Assembly: GCA_023422565.1 (NCBI GenBank) | Contig: JAFAGR010000021.1 | Span: forward strand, 1 to 64,000 | From: Bacteroidota bacterium | Lineage (GTDB): Bacteria > Bacteroidota > Bacteroidia > Chitinophagales > Chitinophagaceae | Length of the DNA stretch: 64,000 nucleotides | Direction of reading: 5' to 3' | Shown here: positions 25,258 to 35,083 of the stretch, in pieces | How positions within the stretch are numbered: the first letter of the stretch is position 1 | How the letters are laid out: each line of letters begins with the position of its first letter | Translations under genes and position numbers: made by a program | The notes under the pieces: generated by a model | What the model was told of the DNA's origin: nothing | What the model saw: only the letters and a program-made list of their open reading frames with translations | Database searches by the model: none

Positions 25258-27828
25258 ATGTTGAGTTATTTCAAACGCGTTTCCTTTGCCACGGCGCTCG
25301 CCATTATGGCAAATGCCGCAGCAGCGCAGGTTACGCCGCCCAAATCAGCTAACGACACCATCATTGACCAGATTCGTGGCGACATGGTTACAGACAATAT
25401 CCCTGTAATTTCCCTTGATGAGAATGATGGCGTGGATGGCAGTTCACAAAACGTTTCGAGCCAGCTCAGCGCAGGCAGGGATCCTTTCCTGAATGCGGCT
25501 ACATTTAAATTCAGCGCGGTTCGTTTCCGCATCAGAGGTTATGATTCCGATATGTTCGGTACATATATGAATGGTATCCCGATGGAAAACCTGGATAACG
25601 GGTTCACTCCATACGGTATCTGGGGAGGTTTGAATGATGTGATGAGGAACCGTGATGTTTCGCACGGGCTTCGCGCTACGCCCTATGCTTTTGGAGAATT
25701 CGGCGGACTAACGTACCTGGATACACGCGCTTCATACCAGCGCCAGCAAACCTCAGTTAACTACGCATTAAGCAACAGGAATTACCAGCACCGTTTCATG
25801 GCATCGCACTCAACCGGCCTTAACAAGAAGGGATGGGCTTTTACGGTGTCAGGCTCACGGAGATGGGCAGACGAAGGATACTCTGAAGGAACTTATTATG
25901 ATGGTTTTTCAGTTTTCACCGCAGTTGACAAGCGTTTAAACGACCGTCACCTGCTTTCTTTTGTGGGCTTTGTAGCGCCAACGGAAAATGGCCGCCAGGG
26001 CGCAACCTTCCAGGAAATGCTTGACATTGCCGGAACAAATTATTACAATCCTTATTGGGGATACCAGAACGGGAAAGTGCGAAATGCAAGCGTAGGCCGC
26101 TCGGTGCAGCCTGTGGGCATTCTTTCTCACGACTGGAAGATAACAGATAAAATGAACCTGTTCACTTCAGCCTCATTCAGCAAAGGATACCGCAGCACCA
26201 CCGCACTTGATTGGTACAATGCGCCCGATCCGCGCCCGGATTATTACCGCTACATGCCAAGCTACCAGCTTGACCCGGAAATGGCGGAACTTGTTCGCCT
26301 GGAAATGATTCGTGATGTAAACCAGCGCCAGATCAACTGGGATGCGCTTTACAATGTGAACTATAATTCAGTGGAGACTTTCCAAAATGCAAATGGTATT
26401 CCGGGGAATTCAATAACAGGAAAACGTTCTCATTATATAGTGGAGGAAAGAAGGATCGATCAAACCCGCTATAACTTTAATACGGTATTGAATACTGCAC
26501 TGAAATCTAACATCGATTTCACCGCCGGCTTTACCTATTCATCACAAAAGAACCATTATTATAAAATTGTTGATGATCTTTTGGGTGGCGATTTTTATGC
26601 AGATATTAACCAGTTTGCAGAAAGAGATTTCCGTTCTAATGCAGTGGCTATTCAGAATGACCTGAACCGCCCGAACCGCATTCTTTACGAAGGCGACAAA
26701 TTTGGTTACAACTACGATATCAACATTAAGAAAGCCGCAGCCTTTGCGCAGGCCAACTTTAAGTTCCGCAAAATTGATTTCTTCACCGCGATCGAACATT
26801 CACATACACGTTTCTGGCGTGAAGGAAATGTGCGGAATGGGTTGTTTCCTAACAACTCTTTCGGAAAAGCGGATTACCATGATTTTTACAACTACAGCGG
26901 AAAGGCCGGCGTAACTTATAAAGTTGACGGACGTAACTATCTGTTTGTAAACGGCGGTTATATGACGCGCGCGCCTTTCTTTGAGAATGCGTTTATTGCG
27001 CCAAGAACACGGGATATCGTTCAGGATCTTGAAAACGAAAAGATCACTACGGTTGAAGGCGGATACGTAATGAACGCGCCAAGTGTGAAACTAAGGGCCA
27101 CCGCGTATTACACTCAATTCCGCGATCAGATGAATGTGCTTTCTTTCTATCACGATGAGTACAGGAATTTTGTCAACTATGCGGTAAGTAATATCGGGAA
27201 AGTTCATACCGGTATTGAACTGGGAGCTGAAGCCAAGGTGTATAAAGGATTAAGTCTTAACGCAGCTGCCAGCATCGGCCGTTATTATTATGATACCCGC
27301 CAGAATGCGGTGGTTACTGTTGACAATACTTCGCAGGTAGTTGCGGAGGGTGGCGTTATCTACTCAAATAATTTCAGGGTGCCTACTCCACAGGAAGCTT
27401 ACACTATCGGCTTCGACTATCGCTCACCTAAATTCTGGTTCCTTAATGTGAACTTCAATTTCTTCAACAACATGTGGTTAGATTTTAACCCGCTTCGCAG
27501 AACTGATGCTGCGGTAAATGGTGTTGAAAAAGGAAGTGAGTTGTGGAATGATATTTTAGGGCAGGAACAATTGAAAGATCAATACACTCTTGATGCATTT
27601 GCGGGATACAGTTGGATGATGAACCGCAGGTATAAGAGCCTTAAAAAGAGAACCTATCTTGTGTTTAATGTAGGTGTAAATAACATTTTAAATAATCAAA
27701 ACATCGTTTCCGGCGGGTTTGAGCAGTTGCGTTTTGATTATGCAGAGAAGAATACGGAAAAATTTGATTCAAAAAGATACTATGCTTACGGTATTAACTT
27801 TTTCGCCAGCATAGGTGTAAGATTCTGA
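25258..27828 (+). CDS. TonB-dependent outer-membrane receptor
   Basis: This 856-aa receptor has a signal peptide (to about residue 24, ANAAAAQ), a plug domain (about 50-160, with FRIRGYDSDMFGTYMNGIPMENL) and a 22-strand-type barrel ending in FFASIGVRF. It lacks the N-terminal CarboxypepD_reg domain typical of SusC proteins, so it is not a classic glycan SusC. The ATG at 25258 follows the promoter element. It is followed after 36 bp by a DUF5689 lipoprotein, and the pair lies divergent to a secreted EEP hydrolase. The substrate is probably a product of that enzyme. Confidence 0.9.
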   Translation: MLSYFKRVSFATALAIMANAAAAQVTPPKSANDTIIDQIRGDMVTDNIPVISLDENDGVDGSSQNVSSQLSAGRDPFLNAATFKFSAVRFRIRGYDSDMFGTYMNGIPMENLDNGFTPYGIWGGLNDVMRNRDVSHGLRATPYAFGEFGGLTYLDTRASYQRQQTSVNYALSNRNYQHRFMASHSTGLNKKGWAFTVSGSRRWADEGYSEGTYYDGFSVFTAVDKRLNDRHLLSFVGFVAPTENGRQGATFQEMLDIAGTNYYNPYWGYQNGKVRNASVGRSVQPVGILSHDWKITDKMNLFTSASFSKGYRSTTALDWYNAPDPRPDYYRYMPSYQLDPEMAELVRLEMIRDVNQRQINWDALYNVNYNSVETFQNANGIPGNSITGKRSHYIVEERRIDQTRYNFNTVLNTALKSNIDFTAGFTYSSQKNHYYKIVDDLLGGDFYADINQFAERDFRSNAVAIQNDLNRPNRILYEGDKFGYNYDINIKKAAAFAQANFKFRKIDFFTAIEHSHTRFWREGNVRNGLFPNNSFGKADYHDFYNYSGKAGVTYKVDGRNYLFVNGGYMTRAPFFENAFIAPRTRDIVQDLENEKITTVEGGYVMNAPSVKLRATAYYTQFRDQMNVLSFYHDEYRNFVNYAVSNIGKVHTGIELGAEAKVYKGLSLNAAASIGRYYYDTRQNAVVTVDNTSQVVAEGGVIYSNNFRVPTPQEAYTIGFDYRSPKFWFLNVNFNFFNNMWLDFNPLRRTDAAVNGVEKGSELWNDILGQEQLKDQYTLDAFAGYSWMMNRRYKSLKKRTYLVFNVGVNNILNNQNIVSGGFEQLRFDYAEKNTEKFDSKRYYAYGINFFASIGVRF

Positions 27829-27864
27829 TCAAACTAAATAAATAAACTTTTTAAAAAATAAACC

Positions 27865-29262
27865 ATGAATAAGTTTGCAAGATTATTTTCTGCAATCGCG
27901 CTGCTGGCTCTGTTGGGAACGATCAGTGCATGTAAAAAAACCTTTGATGAGCCACCGGGCCCTTCTGATCCGAACATCGAAGCCAATATGAATATTGATG
28001 CCTTAAAGGCAATGCATACCGTGCAGGGTCAATACGACGAGATCACGCAGGATATCATTATCTCCGGTATTGTAGTAGCAAATGACAAAAGCGGAAATTT
28101 TTATAAGCAGCTTTTCATCCAGGATTCTACCGGTGCAATTCAATTGCTGGTAAATGCCAATAACCTTTACACCAGCTATCCCGTAGGTCGCAGGGTTTTT
28201 GTAAAAGTGAAAGGCCTGACCCTCTCAGACGATAACGGAACCATGCTTCTTGGTTACAAAGCCACTGTGGCCGGTCTGCCATCGCTTGAAGGTATTAACG
28301 GTACCATGATCGGCCAGCACCTGATAGGCGGATCGATCGGCAACCCCGTAGTACCTATTGACGTTGATTACACCCAGTTGAGCACCAACATGCAAAACAG
28401 GTACATCAACGCACTTATCAGGCTCAGAGGGTATGAGTTTATTGAAGCGGATACAAGCAAAACTTATTCAGATACATCTGTATATAAAAGAACAACAAAC
28501 CTGAAGATCAAACCTTGCACAGGCGCTGAAGTGATTGTACGTACAAGTGCATATGCAAACTTTGCAGGCCTGAAAGTTCCTCCGGGAAATGGCGATATCA
28601 CCAGCATTTACACGGTCTTTGGTTCCACACGCCAGCTGGTTATCCGTGATACTTCAGATGTACAGTTCACAGAACTGCGCTGCAACCAGGCACCTCCTCC
28701 TGCAGGAACCTTGTTGCTGGAAAATTTCGAATCTCAAACTGTTCCCGCAACCGGTTTCAACCCGATCACTATTGCAGGCTGGATGAACCTTGCAGAGTTG
28801 GGAGGTCGTAATTTCAGTGCAAAACAGTTCAGTGGAAACAAATATGCTGAGCTTTCGGCTTTCGGAAGCAATGCGCCGGTGGTAAAAGCATGGCTTGTTA
28901 CCAAGGTTATAAATCTCGATGGTACCACAAACGAAAGACTGACTTTTGATACCAAGCAAGGGTTTATTGGAACCGGCGGATCAACCGCGGCTGCTTTAAA
29001 AGTGCTTGTTTCCACAACCTACACAGGTACAGGAAACCCGTGGGATGCAACCTGGACGGATGTAACCAGCCAGGCCACACTGTCTCCCGGCACGGTAACT
29101 TCGTTCCCAAGTGCATTTACGCCATCGGGCAATATTGACCTGTCAGCCTACAGCGGAGACATTTATGTAGCTTTCCGTTACGAAGGAGCAGACCCTACGG
29201 GTTCAGGATCTGACCTCACTTCAACATGGCAGATCGATAATGTTTCCGTAATTGGAGATTAA
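27865..29262 (+). CDS. DUF5689 surface lipoprotein
   Basis: This 465-aa protein has a lipoprotein signal with lipobox LLGTISAC (Cys about residue 23). A DUF5689 OB-like domain follows (about 45-250, ITQDIIISGIVVANDKSGNFYKQLFIQD). A C-terminal lectin-like 'choice-of-anchor/DUF5017' region (about 280-465) opens with LLENFES and ends STWQIDNVSVIGD. Such proteins are partners of TonB receptors in this phylum, acting at the cell surface in ligand capture. It lies 36 bp after the receptor gene. Confidence 0.85.
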   Translation: MNKFARLFSAIALLALLGTISACKKTFDEPPGPSDPNIEANMNIDALKAMHTVQGQYDEITQDIIISGIVVANDKSGNFYKQLFIQDSTGAIQLLVNANNLYTSYPVGRRVFVKVKGLTLSDDNGTMLLGYKATVAGLPSLEGINGTMIGQHLIGGSIGNPVVPIDVDYTQLSTNMQNRYINALIRLRGYEFIEADTSKTYSDTSVYKRTTNLKIKPCTGAEVIVRTSAYANFAGLKVPPGNGDITSIYTVFGSTRQLVIRDTSDVQFTELRCNQAPPPAGTLLLENFESQTVPATGFNPITIAGWMNLAELGGRNFSAKQFSGNKYAELSAFGSNAPVVKAWLVTKVINLDGTTNERLTFDTKQGFIGTGGSTAAALKVLVSTTYTGTGNPWDATWTDVTSQATLSPGTVTSFPSAFTPSGNIDLSAYSGDIYVAFRYEGADPTGSGSDLTSTWQIDNVSVIGD

Positions 29263-29286
29263 TACTAAATTTGTTGTTGATATGAT

Positions 29287-29316
29287 AAAGAGCCATCCGA
29301 TGTTGATGGCTCTTTA
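29287..29316 (+). terminator. Hairpin after the DUF5689 gene
   Basis: An 11-bp stem AAAGAGCCATC / GATGGCTCTTT lies 24 bp after the stop. The T run is short, so termination may be partial and allow read-through into the lamin-tail gene. Confidence 0.65.
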
Positions 29317-29347
29317 TCCTAAAACCAAAACCTAACACCAATTAAAT

Positions 29348-32179
29348 ATGAAGAAGATCTTTACACTACTTTTTTTATTGAGTTCTCTTATTTCCTTCTC
29401 GCAATCCACCACGGTTGTTATCAGCCAGGTTTACGGAGCGGGTGGAAACACCGGAGCGGTTTATAATGCCGACTTTGTGGAACTTCACAATGTATCCGGC
29501 TCTGCGTATGACCTAACAGGCCATTCCATTCAATATGCATCTGCAACCAGTACGACTGCATGGACAGGCAAATTCGATCTCCCTGCAGCTTCCATTCCTG
29601 CGGGAGGATACTACCTCATTCAGATGTCCACAGTAGGAGCAAATGGTATTGCACTACCCACAGTAGACGCAACATCGACTCCATCAATAGCGATGGCTTC
29701 TGCCAGCGGGAAGGTGGCTTTGGTAAGCAACACCACGGTACTAACCGGTTGTACTTTAACCGGAGCCGGAGTGATTGACCTTGTGGGATATGGTGCGGCG
29801 AATTGTTCCGAAGGAACTGCTGTTGGCACCCTAAGTTCAGCCAACGGCGCTTTAAGAAACAACAACGGCTGCGACGATACTGATAACAATAGCGCTGACT
29901 TCACAGTGGGTGCGCCTGCTCCGCGTAACAGCGCAACCGCGGCAGTGGTTTGCAGCAGTACTCCTGCGCCAACGATCACAGCGGGAACACTTGCAGATTT
30001 TGGAAGTGTGAACGTAGGATCTTCTTCTGCTTCTCAAACGTTTTCTGTTTCAGGAACTGACCTTACGGGCTTTCCCGGAAACATTACGGTGACTGCGCCT
30101 GCAGGTTTCCAGGTTTCGCTTGATGGCGTGACCTGGTCATCAACGGTTGATATTCCTTATACCACAGCAACCTTAGCTGCAACACAAGTATTCGTTCAGT
30201 TTGTGCCCACGGCTGCAGGACCCGCTTCCGGCGATATTTCGATAACCGGAGGGGGAATTTCCAGCCCGGTGTTGGTTGCGGTAAGCGGAACCGGAGTTGT
30301 ACCTTCTTCACCAACTATTACAGCAGGATCCCTGGTTGATTTCGGCAACGTGACCGTAGGGTCGGCTTCGGCTTCACAAACTTTCAACGTGTCAGGCACA
30401 GACCTGACGGGCTTCCCCGGAGATATCACCGTTACTGCACCGGCAGGCTTCCAGGTTTCTCTGGATGGTGTTACATGGAGTTCATCAGTTACCATTCCTT
30501 ATACTTCAGCAACTCTGGCCTCCACGCAGGTATTCGTACAATTTGTGCCAACGGCTGCGGGCCCTGCTTCCGGCGATATAACGATCACCGGCGGTGGAAT
30601 AACAACCCCTGTTACTGTTGCAGTTAGTGGAAACGGCATAGCTGCCGGAGTTCCGAACATTACCGCTTCTACTCTCGCAGATTTCGGAAACGTATGCATT
30701 AGTACAACGCCAACTACACCGGGTTCATTTACCTTAACAGGTTCTGACCTGACAACTGCCGACGTAACTGTTGGTCCGCTTGCAGGTTTCACTTTCTCTA
30801 CTACTGCGGGAGGAACTTATACACCAACCCTTACAATTACGCAACCGGGTGGCACATTCAGCCAAACGGTATTCGTTCAGTTTACGCCAACAGCGGTTCA
30901 ATCTTATAATGGAAACATTCCGGTTAACGGAGGTGGAATTACATCCGCTATAAATGTGGCTGCTACAGGAGCCGGGATCAATACCGCCGCAACTGTGGTT
31001 ACCGGAAATGCGGTGGCTGTTACCACCAGCACGGCTACTTTGGAAGGTTCATTAACCTCAAATGGCTGTTCTGCGGTAACTGCTTATGGATTTGAATACA
31101 GCACCACTCCGGGATTCTCCGGTGGTACGGTTGCCGCATCTACCAACTTGTCTGGAACAGCTTTCTCTGCTGACCTGGCATCACTTGCGCCTGCAACTAC
31201 TTATTATTATAAAGCATTTGCCACCAACTCGGGTGGTACGGTGTACGGAGCTGAGCGTTCATTTACTACAGATGCACTTCCTCCCGCTTCGCTTACCGCT
31301 ACCACACTTCCTGATTTCGGCAGCGTTTGCGTGAATACAACTGCCGGCCCATTATCATTTACGCTTACCGGAACAAACCTTAGTAATGCTGATATTACCG
31401 TAGGCCCCTTGGCAGGTTTCACATTCTCACAAACAGAAACGGGAACTTACAGCAACACGCTTACCATAACACAAGGCGGTGGGGCATTTACACAGGAAGT
31501 ATTTGTAAAATTCACTCCTGATAACGGAAATGTGTTTGATGGAAACATTCCGGTTTCAGGTGGAGGAACAGCAGCAGCTATTCAGGTTGCGGCTACAGGA
31601 AACGGAAACGGAACAGGCCCTCAGGTTGCCACAACGGATTCATTGGTGATCAATCATCATTCTGCCATTTTGGGTGGCCAGATCATCTCCGCGGGTTGCG
31701 GCACAATAACAGAATATGGTATTGAGTACAGCAGCATTCCGAGCCAGCCCGGAGGCCAGGGAATTAAAGTTCGTGGCGATAGCATTACGCTATTGAATAC
31801 ATTCAAAAGCACAATAACAAATCTCGTTGCAGGCACACGTTACTACTATAAGGCGTATGCAATAAGCGGTGGGGTAACCTCCTACGGTGAAGAGCGTTCG
31901 TTCACCACGCTTCCTCTGGCTACAGGCCTCGTAATATATGGTAATCCTATACAGCGCGGAACTACAATGCACTTCTCTATAAGCAATGTAGAGCGCGGCC
32001 ATTATTCAGCAAGGCTTTACAACATGCTTGGCCAGATCGTATTTCAGCGCGACCTGATCGTTCAGGTTGGTTTTATTGACGATCAGTTTGTGGTGCCGTC
32101 AATGATCCCTACGGGTGTTTATACTTTTGAAGTGATCAACCATAAATTCAGAATTGGAAGACAGGTATTAGTTAAGTAA
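29348..32179 (+). CDS. Lamin-tail-domain multidomain secreted protein, T9SS type A
   Basis: This 943-aa secreted protein (signal residues 1-19) opens with a lamin tail domain (about 20-200, TVVISQVYGAGGN...ADFVELHN). It continues with four copies of a beta-sandwich module starting ITAGTLADFGSV (about 207), ITAGSLVDFGNV (about 324), ITASTLADFGNV (about 437) and LTATTLPDFGSV (about 647). The last two are each followed by a fibronectin-III-like unit with YYYKA(F/Y)A. The C-terminus (from about 858) is a T9SS type A sorting domain (LYNMLGQIVFQRD...GVYTFEV). Lamin-tail domains often accompany extracellular nucleases. No catalytic domain is visible here. Confidence 0.85.
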   Translation: MKKIFTLLFLLSSLISFSQSTTVVISQVYGAGGNTGAVYNADFVELHNVSGSAYDLTGHSIQYASATSTTAWTGKFDLPAASIPAGGYYLIQMSTVGANGIALPTVDATSTPSIAMASASGKVALVSNTTVLTGCTLTGAGVIDLVGYGAANCSEGTAVGTLSSANGALRNNNGCDDTDNNSADFTVGAPAPRNSATAAVVCSSTPAPTITAGTLADFGSVNVGSSSASQTFSVSGTDLTGFPGNITVTAPAGFQVSLDGVTWSSTVDIPYTTATLAATQVFVQFVPTAAGPASGDISITGGGISSPVLVAVSGTGVVPSSPTITAGSLVDFGNVTVGSASASQTFNVSGTDLTGFPGDITVTAPAGFQVSLDGVTWSSSVTIPYTSATLASTQVFVQFVPTAAGPASGDITITGGGITTPVTVAVSGNGIAAGVPNITASTLADFGNVCISTTPTTPGSFTLTGSDLTTADVTVGPLAGFTFSTTAGGTYTPTLTITQPGGTFSQTVFVQFTPTAVQSYNGNIPVNGGGITSAINVAATGAGINTAATVVTGNAVAVTTSTATLEGSLTSNGCSAVTAYGFEYSTTPGFSGGTVAASTNLSGTAFSADLASLAPATTYYYKAFATNSGGTVYGAERSFTTDALPPASLTATTLPDFGSVCVNTTAGPLSFTLTGTNLSNADITVGPLAGFTFSQTETGTYSNTLTITQGGGAFTQEVFVKFTPDNGNVFDGNIPVSGGGTAAAIQVAATGNGNGTGPQVATTDSLVINHHSAILGGQIISAGCGTITEYGIEYSSIPSQPGGQGIKVRGDSITLLNTFKSTITNLVAGTRYYYKAYAISGGVTSYGEERSFTTLPLATGLVIYGNPIQRGTTMHFSISNVERGHYSARLYNMLGQIVFQRDLIVQVGFIDDQFVVPSMIPTGVYTFEVINHKFRIGRQVLVK

Positions 32180-32201
32180 TACAAATTTTTTCTGTGAATA
32201 G

Positions 32202-32228
32202 AGCCCCGGGTTATCCGGGGCTTTTTTT
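32202..32228 (+). terminator. Rho-independent terminator of the TonB/LTD operon
   Basis: The stem AGCCCCGG / CCGGGGCT with loop GTTAT is followed by a T run, 22 bp after the stop. Confidence 0.88.
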
Positions 32229-32645
32229 GCCTAACCTTTTAACTAAAAGATGCCTTTCGAAACGATAGTTAGGTGACGTTGAAAGCAAGGACATTGAGTT
32301 TTCAGCTATCACCTCCATAAGACCTTAGTTTTAGAATACGCCCGCCAGAGAGGTCTTTAGCAATTTTCCAATAGTTTTTCCCTGAGTAGTGGCTCTTTGT
32401 AAGCTTTAGGTGCAAAAAAAGATGCTGAAAATCGCTAGCCGCCCAAAAAACTGGTTTCTTTTGATCTAGCTTAAGGAAGAAAAATTGCCGAGAATTAATT
32501 TACTTTCCTCTTGGAAGCCATTATTTGAGTACGAAGGGCAGTTATCTATTCAATCGAATACACTGATAGGATACCTGGAAACTGACACTTTTTCCGTTTT
32601 TCTCCCATGGTATTCTATTTGAGTTGATTCATGAAAAACCGACAT
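32229..32645. other. Intergenic region upstream of htpG
   Basis: About 400 bp without a supported gene. It does not contain the word arrays seen in other gaps, and I found neither a CIRCE-type heat-shock operator nor an exact TAnnTTTG near htpG. The only open frame (32550-32768, minus) lies mostly inside htpG and is a shadow. The htpG promoter is presumably in the last 100 bp. Confidence 0.45.
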
Positions 32646-34481
32646 ATGCAAAAAGGCAACATTCGTGTAAGCACGGAAAATATCTTTCCGATAATTAAGA
32701 AGTTTCTCTACAGTGAGCACGACATTTTTATCCGCGAGCTTGTGAGTAATGCTGTGGATGCCACTCAAAAAATAAAAACTCTTTCCTCAATCGGAGAGGC
32801 GAAAGGTGACCTTGGCGAACTGAGGATAGATGTATCAATCGATGCAGATAAAAAAACCATCACCATTGCTGATAGGGGCGTGGGTATGACTGCGGAGGAA
32901 ATTGACAAATATCTTAACCAGGTTGCCTTCAGCGGTGCGGAAGAATTTCTTGAAAAGTATAAAGGAAAGAACGAAGCCAATATCATTGGCCACTTTGGCC
33001 TCGGATTCTATTCCTCCTTCATGGTGAGCGATAAGGTTGAAGTTTTTTCAAAGAGCTATAAAGACGAACCCGCAGTAAGGTGGGAGTGCGACGGCAGTCC
33101 GGAATTTACATTGGAAGAAACTGACAAGGCTGAAAGAGGAACCTCTATAGTGCTTCATCTTAATGAAGAAAGCCACGAGTTCTTAGAGCCCGCAAGAATA
33201 AGCACAGTGCTGGAAAAGTTTTGTAAATTTTTACCTGTACCCATTTTCTTTGAAGACAAACAGGTGAACAATACCCATCCGGCATGGGTGAAAAAACCAT
33301 CTGAACTTACTGATGAAGATTATCAGAATTTTTATCGTGAACTATATCCCTTCGGTGAAACACCATTATTTTGGATACACCTGAATGTTGATTATCCTTT
33401 TAACCTTACCGGGATCTTGTATTTTCCAAAAATCAAACAGAGTTATGAAATACAGAAAGACAAGATACAACTCTACAGCAACCAGGTATTTGTTACGGAT
33501 GAAGTGAAAGATATTGTTCCCGAATTTTTAATGCTGCTCCAGGGCGTAATAGATTCGCCTGATATTCCGCTTAACGTAAGCCGTAGCTACCTCCAGGGCG
33601 ATCCTAACGTTAAAAAGATAAATGCGCATATCACCAAAAAAGTGGCAGATAAACTTGAAGAGATTTTTAATAAAGACCGCAAAGCCTTTGAAGAGAAATG
33701 GGACAGTCTTGGCTTATTCGTGAAATATGGCATGATGACGGATGATAAGTTCCTTGAAAAAGCCAACAAGTTTTACGTATGGGAAACTACGGACGGCGCC
33801 TTTAAAACCATGGACGAATATCGCACGGAAGCGGAAGTGTTACAAAAGAATAAAGACGGCAAACTGGTTGTTCTTTATACAACCAACCCTGTACAACAAG
33901 ATGCATACGTACAACAGGCAATTGCCAGGGGATACAAAGTGGTGAAGATGGAAACGATCGTGGATGCAGCCTTCATCAACAACATGGAATTGAAATGGGA
34001 GAACGTTCAGTTTACCCGGGTAGACGCAGACATTACAGATAACCTGATAGATAAGGGAGAGGATGCAGAAAGCGTTTTATCTGCCGATGATACCGAAAAA
34101 CTAAAGTCTCTGTTTAACTTCCAAAAGGAAGGTTTGAATGTGAATGTTGAAGTGAAAGGGTTAAGTGCCGATGCGCCCCCGGTAGTAGCTACGAGGCCTG
34201 AGCTGATGAGAAGAATGAAAGATATGGCTGCGGCAGGCGGTAGCATGGCTTCCTGGTATGCGAATATGCCTGATGAAGTTTCTCTCACAGTGAATGGTAA
34301 TCATTCAATTTACCGCGATATTCTTTCCCGCGAATCGGAGGAAATGAAGGAGAAAATGGTAAAGAACCTGGCAGATCTCGCGCTCCTTTCCCAGGGCTTA
34401 CTTAGCGGGAACAGCCTCACCTCTTTTATAAACAGGAGTGTGGAGTTAATGGAGGATAACAGTGAGGTAAAAGCAAACTAG
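32646..34481 (+). CDS. htpG: Molecular chaperone HtpG (Hsp90)
   Basis: HtpG is the bacterial Hsp90, an ATP-driven cytoplasmic chaperone. The 611-aa protein begins MQKGNIRVSTENIFPIIKKF, the usual family start, so the ATG at 32646 is preferred over 32631. The GHKL ATPase domain shows IRELVSNAVDA, DRGVGMT, and GHFGLGFYSSFMV. The middle domain has DSPDIPLNVSRSYLQGDPNVK with the catalytic arginine. The C-terminal dimerisation domain follows. A terminator lies 25 bp downstream. Confidence 0.97.
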   Translation: MQKGNIRVSTENIFPIIKKFLYSEHDIFIRELVSNAVDATQKIKTLSSIGEAKGDLGELRIDVSIDADKKTITIADRGVGMTAEEIDKYLNQVAFSGAEEFLEKYKGKNEANIIGHFGLGFYSSFMVSDKVEVFSKSYKDEPAVRWECDGSPEFTLEETDKAERGTSIVLHLNEESHEFLEPARISTVLEKFCKFLPVPIFFEDKQVNNTHPAWVKKPSELTDEDYQNFYRELYPFGETPLFWIHLNVDYPFNLTGILYFPKIKQSYEIQKDKIQLYSNQVFVTDEVKDIVPEFLMLLQGVIDSPDIPLNVSRSYLQGDPNVKKINAHITKKVADKLEEIFNKDRKAFEEKWDSLGLFVKYGMMTDDKFLEKANKFYVWETTDGAFKTMDEYRTEAEVLQKNKDGKLVVLYTTNPVQQDAYVQQAIARGYKVVKMETIVDAAFINNMELKWENVQFTRVDADITDNLIDKGEDAESVLSADDTEKLKSLFNFQKEGLNVNVEVKGLSADAPPVVATRPELMRRMKDMAAAGGSMASWYANMPDEVSLTVNGNHSIYRDILSRESEEMKEKMVKNLADLALLSQGLLSGNSLTSFINRSVELMEDNSEVKAN

Positions 34482-34505
34482 GTTATCAGATTTCAGTAAA
34501 ATCAC

Positions 34506-34532
34506 AAACCTGCCCACGGGCAGGTTTTTTTT
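34506..34532 (+). terminator. Rho-independent terminator of htpG
   Basis: The stem AACCTGCC / GGCAGGTT with loop CACG is followed by eight T residues. Confidence 0.88.
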
Positions 34533-34600
34533 GTTTGGAATCCAAGCAAGATCACGCTTTCTTATGAGTATGATCAGCTAATCGTACACAGGCAATCGTC

Positions 34601-34608
34601 TACCTTTG
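34601..34608 (+). promoter_or_regulatory. -7 element of the copper-type operon (TACCTTTG)
   Basis: This exact TAnnTTTG match ends 6 bp before the ATG at 34615, implying a nearly leaderless transcript. It excludes the longer TTG-initiated frame from 34606, which would start inside the promoter element. Confidence 0.65.
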
Positions 34609-34614
34609 CCCTGC

Positions 34615-34986
34615 ATGCGGATCCTAATACCACTAATATTACTCAGCGTTTATTCCTGCCAGTTGTTCTACCAGGCAGGCGTAGTAATATGGTTTCATGC
34701 AAATCGTGCTTACGTAGCGTCGGTACTTTGTGAGAATAAGGCTAAGCCCGAACTAAAATGTAAGGGTAATTGCCAACTCAATAAAATGGCTAAGAACGAA
34801 GATGAAAAAGGCGATAGCACACTGCCCTCATCTACGCAAAAATGGGTTGAAATTTCTCCCTGCGAATTAGTTTCTTCAGAAATAGAATTTCAAAGTTTCA
34901 CATTGTTCCGGAACTATGCATCCGTTAATCCGGAGATATACAACTTCCGGCCTCATTACGGTATTTTTCATCCGCCCATCGCTTAG
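34615..34986 (+). CDS. Small cysteine-containing exported protein of a metal locus
   Basis: This 123-aa protein has a hydrophobic N-terminal segment (residues 2-30) and a conserved-looking cysteine cluster LCENKAKPELKCKGNCQLNK (about 41-60), suited to soft-metal binding. Proteins of this pattern (C-E/N-K...K-L-x-C-x-G-x-C) are often encoded beside TonB receptors in Bacteroidota. The rest is hydrophilic with no known domain. It is the first gene of a probable operon with the Met/His-rich lipoprotein and receptor downstream, supporting a role in copper handling by context. Confidence 0.65.
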   Translation: MRILIPLILLSVYSCQLFYQAGVVIWFHANRAYVASVLCENKAKPELKCKGNCQLNKMAKNEDEKGDSTLPSSTQKWVEISPCELVSSEIEFQSFTLFRNYASVNPEIYNFRPHYGIFHPPIA

Positions 34987-35083
34987 AGAATTGCTTATCT
35001 GATCGTGTCGTTCTGTTTGCACCATATGCTAACGGTAACGTATACACGCATATCTAAAATTTTCATTCTTACAAAATATTATC

